Shown here: positions 33,881 through 42,713 of the stretch, in pieces
How positions within the stretch are numbered: position 1 is the stretch's first letter
Layout: every line of letters begins with the position of its first letter
Assembly (NCBI RefSeq): GCF_030542965.1
Contig: NZ_JAUAOA010000010.1
Location: forward strand, 1-64,000
Reading direction: 5' to 3'
Source: Azotosporobacter soli
GTDB taxonomy: Bacteria; Bacillota; Negativicutes; SG130
DNA length: 64,000 bases
Position numbers and translations under genes: made by a program
The notes under the pieces: generated by a model
What the model saw: only the letters and a program-made list of their open reading frames with translations
Database searches by the model: none
Told to the model about the DNA's origin: nothing

Positions 33881-34960
33881 ATGAAGAAACGGTACGTCAC
33901 ACTTCTCTCTCTCGTCTGTCTCCTCATGTTCAGCATGCAAGTCGGTTTTGCAGCTGAAACCCCGGCCAAACTGCCCAACGTGAAAATTCTGGCCACCGGC
34001 GGAACGATTGCAGGTTCCGGCGCCAGCAGCACGACTACGGTCGGCTACACCGCAGCAGTGTTCCCGGTTGATGCATTGATCAACGGCGTTCCTGAATTGA
34101 AGCAAGTTGCCAATGTCAGCGGCGAACAGATTTCGCAAATCGCCAGTGAAAACATGACGAACCAAGTTTGGCTGAAACTGGCCAAACGCGTCAATGAACT
34201 GCTCGCTTCCGATGATGTAGACGGAATTGTCGTAACACACGGCACCGACACGATCGAAGAAACGGCCTATTTCTTAAATCTTGTTGTAAAAAGCAACAAA
34301 CCGGTTGTCATTGTCGGCGCAATGCGCCCGCCTACGGCGATGAGCGCTGACGGCGCAATGAACCTGTACAACTCCGTAATTCTTGCCGGCAGCAAAGAAG
34401 CGCGCGGCAAAGGCGTCATGGTTTGCATGAACGATGCAATCAACGGCGCACGTGAAGTAACCAAGACCAACACCGCATTGCTCGACACCTTCCGCGCACC
34501 GGAACTTGGCTATCTCGGTTATATGCAAGCCGGTAAAGCGCATTTCTATAAAGAAAGCACTCGCAAGCACACCACGAAATCCGAATTCGACGTACGCAAC
34601 CTGACAGATCTGCCACAAGTCGATATCGTATATGAACATGCCAATGTCAGCCGCGTAGCTGTTGACGCCTTTGTCGCCGCTGGAGCAAAAGGCATTGTTT
34701 GCGCGGGCGTCGGCGACGGCAGTCTGGCAAACCCGGTCAAAGACGCGCTGGTTGATGCGCAAAAACAAGGCATTGCGATCGTCAGAAGTTCGCGTACCGG
34801 CAACGGCATCGTTGCACGCAACGGTGAAGCAAATGATGATGCTCTGCACTTCTCGGCTTCTGATACACTGAACCCGCAAAAAGCTCGCATCCTGCTGATG
34901 CTGGCACTGACTAAAACCAATGATCCGGCTGAAATTCAACGGATTTTCTGGGAATACTAA
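33881..34960 (+). CDS. ansB: type II (exported) L-asparaginase
   Basis: 359 residues. Signal peptide (1-24, MKKRYVTLLSLVCLLMFSMQ then VGFA), then the asparaginase fold with nucleophilic Thr42 in ATGGTIAG, and Thr122-Asp123 in THGTDTIEETAYFL; substrate loop and Lys-containing second half are present. It hydrolyses asparagine to aspartate and ammonia in the periplasm, giving a nitrogen source; the divergent neighbour is glutamine synthetase. AAAGGAG lies ten bases before ATG. Confidence 0.95.
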   Translation: MKKRYVTLLSLVCLLMFSMQVGFAAETPAKLPNVKILATGGTIAGSGASSTTTVGYTAAVFPVDALINGVPELKQVANVSGEQISQIASENMTNQVWLKLAKRVNELLASDDVDGIVVTHGTDTIEETAYFLNLVVKSNKPVVIVGAMRPPTAMSADGAMNLYNSVILAGSKEARGKGVMVCMNDAINGAREVTKTNTALLDTFRAPELGYLGYMQAGKAHFYKESTRKHTTKSEFDVRNLTDLPQVDIVYEHANVSRVAVDAFVAAGAKGIVCAGVGDGSLANPVKDALVDAQKQGIAIVRSSRTGNGIVARNGEANDDALHFSASDTLNPQKARILLMLALTKTNDPAEIQRIFWEY

Positions 34961-34967
34961 TCTTTAG

Positions 34968-35018
34968 TAAAAAAGGTGTCTCAGATAGGCTTTCCGCCTT
35001 ATTTGAGACACCTTTTTT
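34968..35018 (+). terminator. asparaginase terminator
   Basis: AAAAAGGTGTCTCA pairs with TGAGACACCTTTTT, followed by TTC; symmetrical enough to act on both strands. Confidence 0.92.
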
Positions 35019-35063
35019 CTTTATTGCTAGAAACCGAATAATGAGAAACAATATTCTTTTAAG

Positions 35064-37994
35064 CTAAAACAGCCCGATATCAATTAGTTTTTCAAAGCGG
35101 TCTGCTGCATCACGGATCGCGGTTTCATTGCCCATAACGCAAAGATAATCTTCCGCCATGGCCGCTTGAATGAGCTCGGCTAATTCCCGTATATCCTCCG
35201 GTGTCGTCGCAAGGATTTCATTGCGCTCTCGCTGGCGTTCTTCGTCGTCAATGTTTCTCCAATACCAATTTTCAACCTGTTCACCTTTTTGTTGGGCAGT
35301 CAGCGGCATGTCCATTTGGCTCATCGTACCAATTATGTATTTCAGCATATCGCGCTCACTGAGCAAAAACGTCTTCAGGTATTGAGCCGTGCGATCATAT
35401 ACATCCAACGTTTCCAGTAAATTAGGGTCACGATATGAGCCAAAGATCATATTCCCATTTCTATCGAAGCGAACAAAGGCACCATAAGCGCCGCCTTGCA
35501 CCCTAATTTTTGTCCAAAAATAATCATAACGAAGTATCGTTTCCAATACCTTCATGCTGCCGGTGTACTGGTATCCTAAATCACGATAATTTGCCGCTTT
35601 GACGACGTATTGAACTTGCGCCGGCATCAGAAGACCTTCATTGCGAGTCGTTTTATTGCTGTTCATTTTTGCATCCGGTACCGACTTCTCAGCTTTGTTC
35701 GGCAGCGCGGCTATGAATTCATTAAACGTCACTGCAAGTAATGGGCCTTTATTCTCTTCCAAAGTAATTCCCAGCGTCAAGTTTTCCCGCGTAATCACAC
35801 CTCGGGAAATCCGCTTCAAGCCTTCAACAACGGCTTGCTTTTCCTGCTCCCATTTTTTCTCAATTTGGCAAAGAAAATGATAAAAATCAAGTGCACCACC
35901 TTCACTAAATTGAGCCGCAGCTGAAAAATAAGACAAAACGCGATTACTTACCAACTGTTGACCGCGTCGAAACAAATTCGTCTGCCAGTCCGCCTTCAAC
36001 TCACGAACAATTTCATACAAACGTTCTTCTTTCTCAAATAAACTTTCTAACAATATTTCCTGGAGCAAGGCCGTAACCTCACTTATTTTCTCCGCTAAAA
36101 CCTTCGTCCTGACCACCATTTTCCCTTGAAAAAGCCTGTGGTTAGAGTGATTCGTGTAGACTTTGATTCCGTAATCAATTCCACCACAGCACAAATCCAC
36201 TCGACTGACCAGGTCTTCATAGCTACTTTTGCCTGTATCAATTTTACCAAGGCATTCTGCCAATAAGTAAACGAATGAAACATCCTGTTTGTCAAGCTGA
36301 CTCAAATCAAAATAAAGATTACAATATACGATCCCTCTCGTATCGCAATATGTCTGAACAACGGTACTGTTATTCCATTGTTCAACCCGGTTATCATATT
36401 GATCAATTTCTTTTTTTATGTCACCTATTGCCAGTAAAGGAATTGCTTCCAGTGCTTCTGGCGAATCGGGCTTTTCTTGTTCGCTACGCAGCTTTTCCGA
36501 ATCGTTTATCAATGCTACGATCTCTTCTTGCGTAAGTATCGATTTATATTCTGAAAGTTGTGCTCGTTCTTGCACAGCCTCCACATCAAGCAACCCAGGC
36601 TCCGGTGACAGCACCACGGTAACTCGATGCTGGTTGGCAAGAAAATACGTATCAATCAAACGCTCAAAGTAGCCATTCGCCACTTCGCGTTTAATCTTTT
36701 CTAGCGGCTGCATATAGCTAAGATGCAACAGCGGATTAGCGTCATAGAGCCAACTATCCATACAACGGATATTGTAAATTAATCCTTTGGGGTAACTGCC
36801 AAAATTTGCTTCACGCAAAGAAAATTCGAGTCGATGCAGCGCCGCTTGCTTTAGCATTAGATCAATGCCATCCTCACGCAACCGCTTCAATTCATGTAAG
36901 ACCACTGTACGAAATTTTTCGCAGTCATCTTTTTCTGCACCGCTGACAATAAAACTGAACACCGGCTGCAGTAAACTCTTAGCATAGGCACCGCTGACTT
37001 CTTTGCCGATTCCCGCCGCAATAAGAGCTTTTTTAATCGACGCAGCTGGGCTATCCAATAATATATAGTTTAACAATTGCATGCCAAGTGTCAACTCAGC
37101 ATCAAAGCCTTCGCCAACAACAAAACTCATGTTAAGGTATGTTTTACCCGATGCATCTTCACTTTCCGGTATCGGATATCCAGCTTGGCGAATTTGTTCC
37201 GTTTCAACAACTTGTTTTGGAATATTCGATTGAATGGGCATCGCTTCAAAATGCTGCAGATATTCTGCATTAATGAACGCCAATGTTTCTTCGATATCCA
37301 TATTGCCATATAGATACAGATAAGCATTCGCCGGGTGATAAAATTTCTTATGAAAATCCAGAAAGTCTTCATAATTCAATTCAGGAATACATTTAGGATC
37401 CCCGCCCGATTCAAAACCATACGTAGTATCCGGAAACAACGCTTCCATCACACTTTGTTCCAATCTTGTATCCGGCGATGAAAAGACGCCTTTCATTTCA
37501 TTATAAACAACGCCTTTATAATTCACGTCATCATCTACGGAATCCAATTCATAATGCCAGCCTTCTTGCTTAAAGATATCCGGCCGATCATAAATTTGCG
37601 GAAAAAACACCGCATCCAAATATACATCCATTAAATTGCGAAAATCTTTTTCATTGCGGCTGGCTACCGGGTACATCGTTTTGTCAGGGAAGGTCATCGC
37701 ATTTAGAAACGTATTCATCGAACCTTTCACCAGTTCAACAAATGGTTCCTTCAGTTTAAACTTACGTGAGCCGCATAATACGCTGTGCTCTAAAATATGA
37801 GCTACCCCCGTATTATCAGTCGGCGGCGTGCGAAAGGTTATTGAAAAGACCTTGTTATCATCTCCGGTTTCCACATATAATAAACGTGCACCGGTTTTTT
37901 CATGTTCTAACATATAGCAGCGGGCCGTCAGTTCCTCAACTAATTCGCAACTACGCACCTTGAATCCGTGATACACCTTCTCACACTCTAGCAT
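35064..37994 (-). CDS. M16C-family zinc metalloprotease (presequence protease-like)
   Basis: 976-residue insulinase-family protease made of four homologous M16 domains, like PreP/Cym1 and clostridial homologues that degrade short unfolded peptides inside a closed chamber. The inverted zinc motif HILEH is at 66-70 (His66, Glu69 base, His70), with the distal Glu in the following helix region. No signal peptide, so cytoplasmic. ATG at 37994 follows TAGGAGG. The gap 35019-35063 holds nothing recognised. Monocistronic and divergent from a small membrane protein gene. Confidence 0.9.
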   Translation of the reverse strand: MLECEKVYHGFKVRSCELVEELTARCYMLEHEKTGARLLYVETGDDNKVFSITFRTPPTDNTGVAHILEHSVLCGSRKFKLKEPFVELVKGSMNTFLNAMTFPDKTMYPVASRNEKDFRNLMDVYLDAVFFPQIYDRPDIFKQEGWHYELDSVDDDVNYKGVVYNEMKGVFSSPDTRLEQSVMEALFPDTTYGFESGGDPKCIPELNYEDFLDFHKKFYHPANAYLYLYGNMDIEETLAFINAEYLQHFEAMPIQSNIPKQVVETEQIRQAGYPIPESEDASGKTYLNMSFVVGEGFDAELTLGMQLLNYILLDSPAASIKKALIAAGIGKEVSGAYAKSLLQPVFSFIVSGAEKDDCEKFRTVVLHELKRLREDGIDLMLKQAALHRLEFSLREANFGSYPKGLIYNIRCMDSWLYDANPLLHLSYMQPLEKIKREVANGYFERLIDTYFLANQHRVTVVLSPEPGLLDVEAVQERAQLSEYKSILTQEEIVALINDSEKLRSEQEKPDSPEALEAIPLLAIGDIKKEIDQYDNRVEQWNNSTVVQTYCDTRGIVYCNLYFDLSQLDKQDVSFVYLLAECLGKIDTGKSSYEDLVSRVDLCCGGIDYGIKVYTNHSNHRLFQGKMVVRTKVLAEKISEVTALLQEILLESLFEKEERLYEIVRELKADWQTNLFRRGQQLVSNRVLSYFSAAAQFSEGGALDFYHFLCQIEKKWEQEKQAVVEGLKRISRGVITRENLTLGITLEENKGPLLAVTFNEFIAALPNKAEKSVPDAKMNSNKTTRNEGLLMPAQVQYVVKAANYRDLGYQYTGSMKVLETILRYDYFWTKIRVQGGAYGAFVRFDRNGNMIFGSYRDPNLLETLDVYDRTAQYLKTFLLSERDMLKYIIGTMSQMDMPLTAQQKGEQVENWYWRNIDDEERQRERNEILATTPEDIRELAELIQAAMAEDYLCVMGNETAIRDAADRFEKLIDIGLF

Positions 37995-38087
37995 GCTTAT
38001 TCCTCCTATCAATAATCGCCCTTGTTTATATTCGTCCATTTGTAAAACCAATCCTTGTCTAATTCTATCTAAAAAGGAGTTATTATT

Positions 38088-38294
38088 ATGTTCGATTTTT
38101 CAGCACTCATTAATCTGGCTTCTTTTGCCGGAGGCATTCTACTTGGCATCACACTGATCGGAGCTGCATTCTTGTCCTATAAAGCCAACGCAAATCTTCA
38201 GCGTGCCATTTTAATGTTCCTAGCCGGAATTATCTTCCTACTTATTGCAATTCGCGACTTCTCTCCGCCATTCCTACCAGCATTACTTCCTTAA
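38088..38294 (+). CDS. small two-segment membrane protein, 68 residues
   Basis: Two hydrophobic stretches (about 9-30 and 40-57) separated by SYKANANLQRA, suggesting a hairpin in the membrane. Clear ribosome binding site AAGGAG before ATG. I do not recognise the family. It is divergent from the M16 protease and followed by a terminator. Confidence 0.65.
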   Translation: MFDFSALINLASFAGGILLGITLIGAAFLSYKANANLQRAILMFLAGIIFLLIAIRDFSPPFLPALLP

Positions 38295-38320
38295 TGAAAA
38301 CGGCTTACGATATTTGCAAA

Positions 38321-38359
38321 ACAAACGACCGTCTGCTGCTGTGAGCAAACGGTCGTTTT
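38321..38359. terminator. bidirectional terminator
   Basis: AACGACCGT pairs with ACGGTCGTT around an 18-base loop, T-run on the plus strand; it lies between the two convergent small genes. Confidence 0.8.
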
Positions 38360-38617
38360 CTATTTAAACAATACCGCTCCAACGGCTTTTTTCCATTTTT
38401 CATAAGGCTTCATAAGCTTAGAAAAATCCAAAAACGCTATCATACTACCATTCAAACCGGCCACAATCTGATGGACTTTATTTTTATCATCATTTTCGCA
38501 TAAGACTTTCTCTACCGCCATAATATCCTGAATCATGTCTTCCTTCATTATTTCGGCAATCGTTAAATTACGAATGCTTTCTATCAATTCTAAAGCGGCC
38601 TCACGTATATCGTCCAT
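38360..38617 (-). CDS. hypothetical protein, 85 residues
   Basis: No family recognised. Helical, acidic N-terminal half (MDDIREAALELIESIRNLTIAEIM) and a basic C-terminus (KPYEKWKKAVGAVLFK), no signal peptide or membrane segment. AGGGGGG lies six bases before ATG. It is a lone gene between a terminator and the tRNA operon terminator. Confidence 0.6.
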   Translation of the reverse strand: MDDIREAALELIESIRNLTIAEIMKEDMIQDIMAVEKVLCENDDKNKVHQIVAGLNGSMIAFLDFSKLMKPYEKWKKAVGAVLFK

Positions 38618-38655
38618 TGAAGACCCCCCTCAAAATTTTCATGAAAATGAATACT

Positions 38656-38686
38656 AAAAAACTCCTGACTAGTCAGGAGAAAAAAT
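38656..38686 (-). terminator. terminator of the Asp-Phe-Gly-Cys-Leu tRNA operon
   Basis: CTCCTGACT/AGTCAGGAG, a perfect 9-base-pair stem with essentially no loop bases beyond CTAG, flanked by A- and T-runs, directly downstream of tRNA-Leu on the minus strand. Confidence 0.88.
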
Positions 38687-38692
38687 GAACAG

Positions 38693-38781
38693 TGGTGCGA
38701 GCGGCCGGAATCGAACCGGCACGGGTATCACTACCCGACGGATTTTAAGTCCGTTGCGTCTGCCAGTTCCGCCACGCTCGC
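38693..38781 (-). tRNA. tRNA-Leu (TAA)
   Basis: Class II tRNA with long variable arm; anticodon stem CGGA/TCCG, anticodon TAA, acceptor GCGAGCG/CGCTCGC, CCA encoded. Last gene of a five-tRNA operon. Confidence 0.96.
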
Positions 38782-38837
38782 ATTGCAGATAGGCTATTGC
38801 CTAGGCATCCTCTATATTAAACATATAAATTTAAATT

Positions 38838-38912
<75 letters not shown>

Positions 38913-38919
38913 TCGAATA

Positions 38920-38994
38920 TGGAGCGGAAAAGGAGATTCGAACTCCCGACCCTCGCCTTGGCAAGGCGATGCTCTACCGCTGAGCTATTTCCGC
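38920..38994 (-). tRNA. tRNA-Gly (GCC), copy 1
   Basis: Anticodon stem TCGCC/GGCGA with loop TTGCCAA giving GCC, acceptor GCGGAAA, CCA encoded. Identical to the copy at 40915-40989. Confidence 0.96.
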
Positions 38995-39000
38995 AAATGA

Positions 39001-39076
<76 letters not shown>

Positions 39077-39080
39077 AAAA

Positions 39081-39157
39081 TGGCGACCCTGAACGGATTT
39101 GAACCGTCGATCTCCGCCGTGACAGGGCGGCATGTTAGACCGCTACACCACAGGGCC
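39081..39157 (-). tRNA. tRNA-Asp (GTC), copy 1
   Basis: Anticodon stem CCGCC/GGCGG with loop CTGTCAC giving GTC, acceptor GGCCCTG, discriminator G, CCA encoded. First gene of the operon; identical to the copy at 40993-41069. Confidence 0.96.
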
Positions 39158-39177
39158 GTTAACCAATCACATTGACT

Positions 39178-39207
39178 ATTATAGGTCATCGCACAATGTA
39201 TTGTCAA
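39178..39207 (-). promoter_or_regulatory. promoter of the Asp-Phe-Gly-Cys-Leu tRNA operon
   Basis: Perfect TTGACA (39202-39207), 18 bases, perfect TATAAT (39178-39183) on the minus strand, about 20 bases before tRNA-Asp. Confidence 0.85.
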
Positions 39208-39260
39208 CACTTTTTTGTTACCATAATAATTTTATCTTTGCAACAAAATTCCCACCTTGA

Positions 39261-39632
39261 TTATACCGCATCCAAATCTAGTACTTTCTTCACTATAGAG
39301 GCGACCTTTTCCGGATCAAAGGGTTTAACAATAAAATCTGCCGCTCCCGCTCTCAGCGCATCAGTGATAATGGCCTTTTGCCCTAAAGCAGTAACCATAA
39401 CAATCCGCGCTACCGGATTTAATTCATGAATCCGCCTCACTGCCTCTATGCCATCCATTTTAGGCATCGTTATGTCCATCGTCACTAATTCTGGTTGTAA
39501 TTTTTCGTATTGAGCGACAGCTTCCATTCCATCGCCAGCTTCTCCGACGATTTCATGTCCCTGTTCAATCAGTACTTTTTTTAACATCATTCTCATAAAA
39601 GCAGAATCATCGCAGACCAAGATTTTAGCCAT
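39261..39632 (-). CDS. cheY: CheY-like single-domain response regulator
   Basis: 123-residue receiver domain alone. Acidic pocket CDDSA (Asp8, Asp9), phosphoacceptor Asp in TMDITMPKMDG, Thr/Ala in VTALGQ and Lys in IVKPFDPEKV are all present. Such proteins carry chemotaxis phosphate signals to the flagellar switch, but no kinase or flagellar gene is nearby, so it may serve another pathway. It lies 14 bases after an unknown 224-residue gene and probably forms an operon with it. Confidence 0.9.
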   Translation of the reverse strand: MAKILVCDDSAFMRMMLKKVLIEQGHEIVGEAGDGMEAVAQYEKLQPELVTMDITMPKMDGIEAVRRIHELNPVARIVMVTALGQKAIITDALRAGAADFIVKPFDPEKVASIVKKVLDLDAV

Positions 39633-39646
39633 TTTTCACCTCTCCT

Positions 39647-40321
39647 CTACACAGCTGTCTCATTGTCAATTTTCCCCCGCATATACTGCAACACCTCTTC
39701 CAAATGCTGCTTTATTATCACATCGAGTTCCTTTGTTGTTGTCGCATCAAATAAAGTTGTCATTTCCGGCAAACGATGAATTCTAATTTCGGCAAAAAAG
39801 TCATCACGAAACATATTATAATATACCACCAAATTACTTTCATTTAAAAAGTCACTATAATCCAGCACCATATAGGATCCATTGATCACTTTAACCGGGC
39901 GACAAGGCTCGACAAACAATAAGAAGCCGTGGCTTTTCGCGGACAACTCAAGTTCTCGCCCCCACTGCAGTATCTCTTTCTTAATAACGATGGAATCCAA
40001 TAAAGCTTCGTCAAAATTACTCATTTGCCTCATACTCTCTTGCATTCGCTCCTGCAAAAGCTGTTCAAATCTAGGTAACTGTTCTGTACAAAAGTCAATA
40101 TCGCAGAATTCGGTTAAACCAATTTTACGTCTGATACTGTATTCTTTTGTATTTTTATCATACATTGCAGAAAAGCCTAGTCGCTTTTTATCATCCTGGT
40201 AACTAAACAACTGGGTTCGCCCTGCAAGTTTTTGCTCTTGTAAGTCCAAAGAAAAGCCGAGCACCGTTGTCGGTAATTCTTTTAAAAAAGGCCATTCCTG
40301 CGTTTCGATCTGTTCGCTCAT
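39647..40321 (-). CDS. hypothetical protein, 224 residues, upstream partner of the CheY-like regulator
   Basis: Not recognised. Soluble, no signal peptide, mixed alpha/beta with a Gln/Met-rich helical middle (RFEQLLQERMQESMRQMSNF) and a late segment WGRELELSAKSHGFLLFVEPCRPVKVINGSYMV-like beta core. Two cysteines in CDIDFC. Conserved spacing to the CheY-like gene suggests a signalling role, which is inference. Ribosome binding site AGGAGG five bases before ATG. Confidence 0.65.
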   Translation of the reverse strand: MSEQIETQEWPFLKELPTTVLGFSLDLQEQKLAGRTQLFSYQDDKKRLGFSAMYDKNTKEYSIRRKIGLTEFCDIDFCTEQLPRFEQLLQERMQESMRQMSNFDEALLDSIVIKKEILQWGRELELSAKSHGFLLFVEPCRPVKVINGSYMVLDYSDFLNESNLVVYYNMFRDDFFAEIRIHRLPEMTTLFDATTTKELDVIIKQHLEEVLQYMRGKIDNETAV

Positions 40322-40405
40322 TGTATCCTCCTTTCATTCAATGTTATATAATTCGCTAGTTTAATAGGAAAACCTGCTGCCCATCATTTCTTCTTCATAA
40401 ACAAG

Positions 40406-40430
40406 AAAAGTCACAGAGAAACTCTGTGAC
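40406..40430 (-). terminator. terminator downstream of the 65-residue membrane protein gene
   Basis: GTCACAGAG and CTCTGTGAC arms with an AAA/TTT loop, followed on the minus strand by TTTTCTTGTTT. It isolates the 224-residue gene from upstream transcription. The stretch 40322-40552 shows nothing else. Confidence 0.75.
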
Positions 40431-40552
40431 GCATAAACCCACGCTTGAGTATATCACTCGGGACAACCTATGTCCAATCCGATTTTCCATTTCACAATCA
40501 TTCCATTAAGCTCCCTGCTATATGAAAACCTTATGAAAAATAAAAGAACTGA

Positions 40553-40750
40553 CTATTTTTTGAAAATCCAGGCGCAGACATAACGCTGCAACAAGACCGA
40601 CATAGCCAGAACCAGTAGCCCTTTGACTGTCATTTCACCGCTTTTTTCCATCATAAACGATAGGCCTACCAGCATTGCGAAAACAACGTTGCCCAATTGC
40701 CATAAACCAGTAACTAGTTTTTCGTTCCAACGATTCATTTTCTTATCCAT
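40553..40750 (-). CDS. small membrane protein, 65 residues
   Basis: Two hydrophobic segments (about 17-33 and 42-60) after a charged N-terminus (MDKKMNRWNEKLVTGLWQL). ATG at 40750 follows AGGTGG. Family not recognised. Confidence 0.6.
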   Translation of the reverse strand: MDKKMNRWNEKLVTGLWQLGNVVFAMLVGLSFMMEKSGEMTVKGLLVLAMSVLLQRYVCAWIFKK

Positions 40751-40796
40751 TGCGCCACCTGCATTTAATATATTTACCGCTTTCAATCGCTACAGA

Positions 40797-40828
40797 CAAA
40801 AAGGGATCTCTCTTTTGAGAAATCCCTT
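40797..40828 (-). terminator. terminator of the Asp-Gly-Trp tRNA operon
   Basis: AAGGGATTTCTC pairs with GAGAGATCCCTT (one mismatch) around AAAA, followed by TTTTTG on the minus strand. Confidence 0.88.
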
Positions 40829-40835
40829 GGAATTC

Positions 40836-40911
40836 TGGCAGGGGCAGAAGGACTTGAACCCTCAACCAACGGTTTTGGAGACCGCTACTCTACCAATTGA
40901 GCTATACCCCT
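40836..40911 (-). tRNA. tRNA-Trp (CCA)
   Basis: Acceptor AGGGGTA/TGCCCCT, anticodon loop CTCCAAA giving CCA, discriminator G, CCA tail encoded. Confidence 0.96.
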
Positions 40912-40914
40912 AAA

Positions 40915-40989
40915 TGGAGCGGAAAAGGAGATTCGAACTCCCGACCCTCGCCTTGGCAAGGCGATGCTCTACCGCTGAGCTATTTCCGC
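40915..40989 (-). tRNA. tRNA-Gly (GCC), copy 2
   Basis: Identical to the gene at 38920-38994. Confidence 0.96.
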
Positions 40990-40992
40990 AAA

Positions 40993-41069
40993 TGGCGACC
41001 CTGAACGGATTTGAACCGTCGATCTCCGCCGTGACAGGGCGGCATGTTAGACCGCTACACCACAGGGCC
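40993..41069 (-). tRNA. tRNA-Asp (GTC), copy 2
   Basis: Identical to the gene at 39081-39157. First gene of the three-tRNA operon. Confidence 0.96.
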
Positions 41070-41085
41070 ACTTGCTACGTTATCT

Positions 41086-41114
41086 ATATTACCATAAGTA
41101 AAATAACCTGACAA
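41086..41114 (-). promoter_or_regulatory. promoter of the Asp-Gly-Trp tRNA operon
   Basis: TTGTCA (41109-41114), 17 bases, TAATAT (41086-41091) on the minus strand, just after the pyrE stop codon. Confidence 0.65.
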
Positions 41115-41155
41115 GATGCTTTTTTATCTTTTATGTAAATTTATCACTGTTTTAT

Positions 41156-41731
41156 CTATTTAATGTTACGACTACCTCTTTTAGTCATCGGTTCCCCGGC
41201 TTTACACATCGGACATTCTTCTGCCGAATAGGCCTCAATCGTCAGGTCCAGCAATGATTCCAGCGGAGCCTCAAAAGTCGCCTTGCCGCCGCTACGATTC
41301 ACCAGTACGCCGACGCCGACGAGTTCGCCGCCTTGCGCTTTGACAACTTCAATAACCTCATCAACCGAGCCTCCGGTAGTGATGATATCTTCGACAACCA
41401 AAACTCGTTCTCCCGGTTCGATGCAAAAACCTCGACGCAACGTCATCTTCCCGTCGACTCGTTCAGTAAAGATCGCCCTCGTACCGAGCGCTTTGCCTAC
41501 TTCATGTGCAAGAAGAATACCTCCTGTCACCGGACCAATCACGACACCGACATTAGCCATTTTAAAGCGCTCGGCCAATGCAGCGCAGAGACATTCGGTA
41601 TATTTCGGATGTTGCAACACCTGAAATTTTTCGACGTACATCGCACTATGCAAACCAGACGTCAAAAGAAAATGTCCCTCCATGATCGCACCAGTTTCAA
41701 TGAACAACTTTTTCACTTCCGCCTCGTTCAT
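41156..41731 (-). CDS. pyrE: orotate phosphoribosyltransferase
   Basis: 191 residues; converts orotate and PRPP to OMP. Substrate and PRPP motifs present: GVVIGPVTGGILLAHEVGKALG and the PRPP loop VLVVEDIITTGGSVDEV. A CxxC-like ECPMCKAG at the C-terminus is a feature of the clostridial/archaeal-type PyrE. Its start overlaps pyrF by four bases; the ribosome binding site AAGGAGG is inside pyrF. Last gene of the pyr operon; no strong terminator was seen in the 42 bases before the tRNA promoter. Confidence 0.96.
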   Translation of the reverse strand: MNEAEVKKLFIETGAIMEGHFLLTSGLHSAMYVEKFQVLQHPKYTECLCAALAERFKMANVGVVIGPVTGGILLAHEVGKALGTRAIFTERVDGKMTLRRGFCIEPGERVLVVEDIITTGGSVDEVIEVVKAQGGELVGVGVLVNRSGGKATFEAPLESLLDLTIEAYSAEECPMCKAGEPMTKRGSRNIK

Positions 41732-42447
41732 AACTTTCCCTCCTTCATTTGGCGTAAAATATCTTCCGCCACTTTGCGCGGCTCTAGTGCAGCTGTAATC
41801 GGCCGCCCGACAACCAAGTAATCGGCTCCAGCCTCAATCGCTTCTCTAGGCGTCAAAATTCGCGCCTGATCGTCCGTCGCACTGCCAGCCGGACGAATTC
41901 CCGGCGTTACGATTGCGAACGAATCGCCGCACGCCTTGCGAATCAACGCCGCTTCTTGCGATGATGCGACAACGCCGTCCAATCCGGCCGCCTGCGCCAT
42001 TTTCGCCAATTCACTAACCTGCTGGGCTATTTCACGCACGCAGCCCAACGATTCCCATTCTGTTGCATCCATGCTGGTCAGCACCGTAACTGCAATCAGT
42101 TTCGGACAAGGCACATTGCGCAGCTTAGCTTCCTCGCGCAGCGCCGTCGCCGCCGCTTTCATCATTTTTGTGCCGCCGGACGCATGCAAATTGAGCATCG
42201 TCGCGCCAAGACCGACGAGCGGACGCAGTGCCTGCGCCACGGTGTTCGGAATATCGTGCAGTTTCAAATCGAGAAACACTTCTTTTCCCTGTTGCCGCAG
42301 ACAGCGGACGATGTCCGGTCCCTGGCTGTAGAATAATTCCATACCCACTTTATAATAACCGACCAACTCTCCCAATTCGCCGACCAGAGCTTCCACGCGC
42401 GCTCTATCCGTTGTATCAAGCGCCACAATCAACCGTTGATCCGCCAT
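41728..42447 (-). CDS. pyrF: orotidine 5'-phosphate decarboxylase
   Basis: 239-residue class I OMP decarboxylase giving UMP. Catalytic Lys-Asp cluster DLKLHDIPNTVA is present, with the N-terminal LIVALDTTD and the phosphate-binding late motif VVGRPITAA. ATG at 42447 follows AAGGAGG. It follows pyrD after a 266-base gap occupied by a palindromic element, which is unusual in an otherwise overlapping operon. Confidence 0.96.
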   Translation of the reverse strand: MADQRLIVALDTTDRARVEALVGELGELVGYYKVGMELFYSQGPDIVRCLRQQGKEVFLDLKLHDIPNTVAQALRPLVGLGATMLNLHASGGTKMMKAAATALREEAKLRNVPCPKLIAVTVLTSMDATEWESLGCVREIAQQVSELAKMAQAAGLDGVVASSQEAALIRKACGDSFAIVTPGIRPAGSATDDQARILTPREAIEAGADYLVVGRPITAALEPRKVAEDILRQMKEGKL

Positions 42448-42536
42448 CCGCTCCGCCTCCTTTTTCATTGACCATAACTATTCCCGTTCTTCCATTGGTG
42501 ATTACCTCAAATGCACGTTTGCAACAATTTAACTAT

Positions 42537-42654
42537 ACACAGAGGAGTAAGAGGGAAATGTGGGTTTCGAAGAGGGATTATTATTGTTTTTTTGCTGGGG
42601 CGATATGTATCGCCTCAGCTCTTCGTTTTCCTCTCATCCCTTGCCCCTCTGTGT
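42537..42654. repeat. 118-bp palindromic element inside the pyr operon
   Basis: Terminal arms ACACAGAGG and CCTCTGTGT (9 bases, perfect), further inside CGAAGAG (42568-42574) with CTCTTCG (42619-42625), an imperfect GAGGGAAA/TTTTCCTCTC pair, and at the centre GCTG-GGCGAT/ATCGCC-CAGC (42594-42618). No coding frame. Layout is that of a REP/BIME- or MITE-like element able to fold as one long hairpin in RNA. No second copy was seen in the window. The rest of the 42448-42713 gap shows nothing else. Confidence 0.75.
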
Positions 42655-42713
42655 TTCGTTTTTAAAAATTGTTTTTTAGACAACCCCTACAATTTTCGTG
42701 TTAAACCGTCTTG

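Noticed and set aside
40406-40430. Second copy of the pyr-operon palindrome (shares CACAGAG/CTCTGTG)
   Set aside because: Only the short GTCACAGAG stem is shared in part; it is followed by a T-run and fits a simple terminator.
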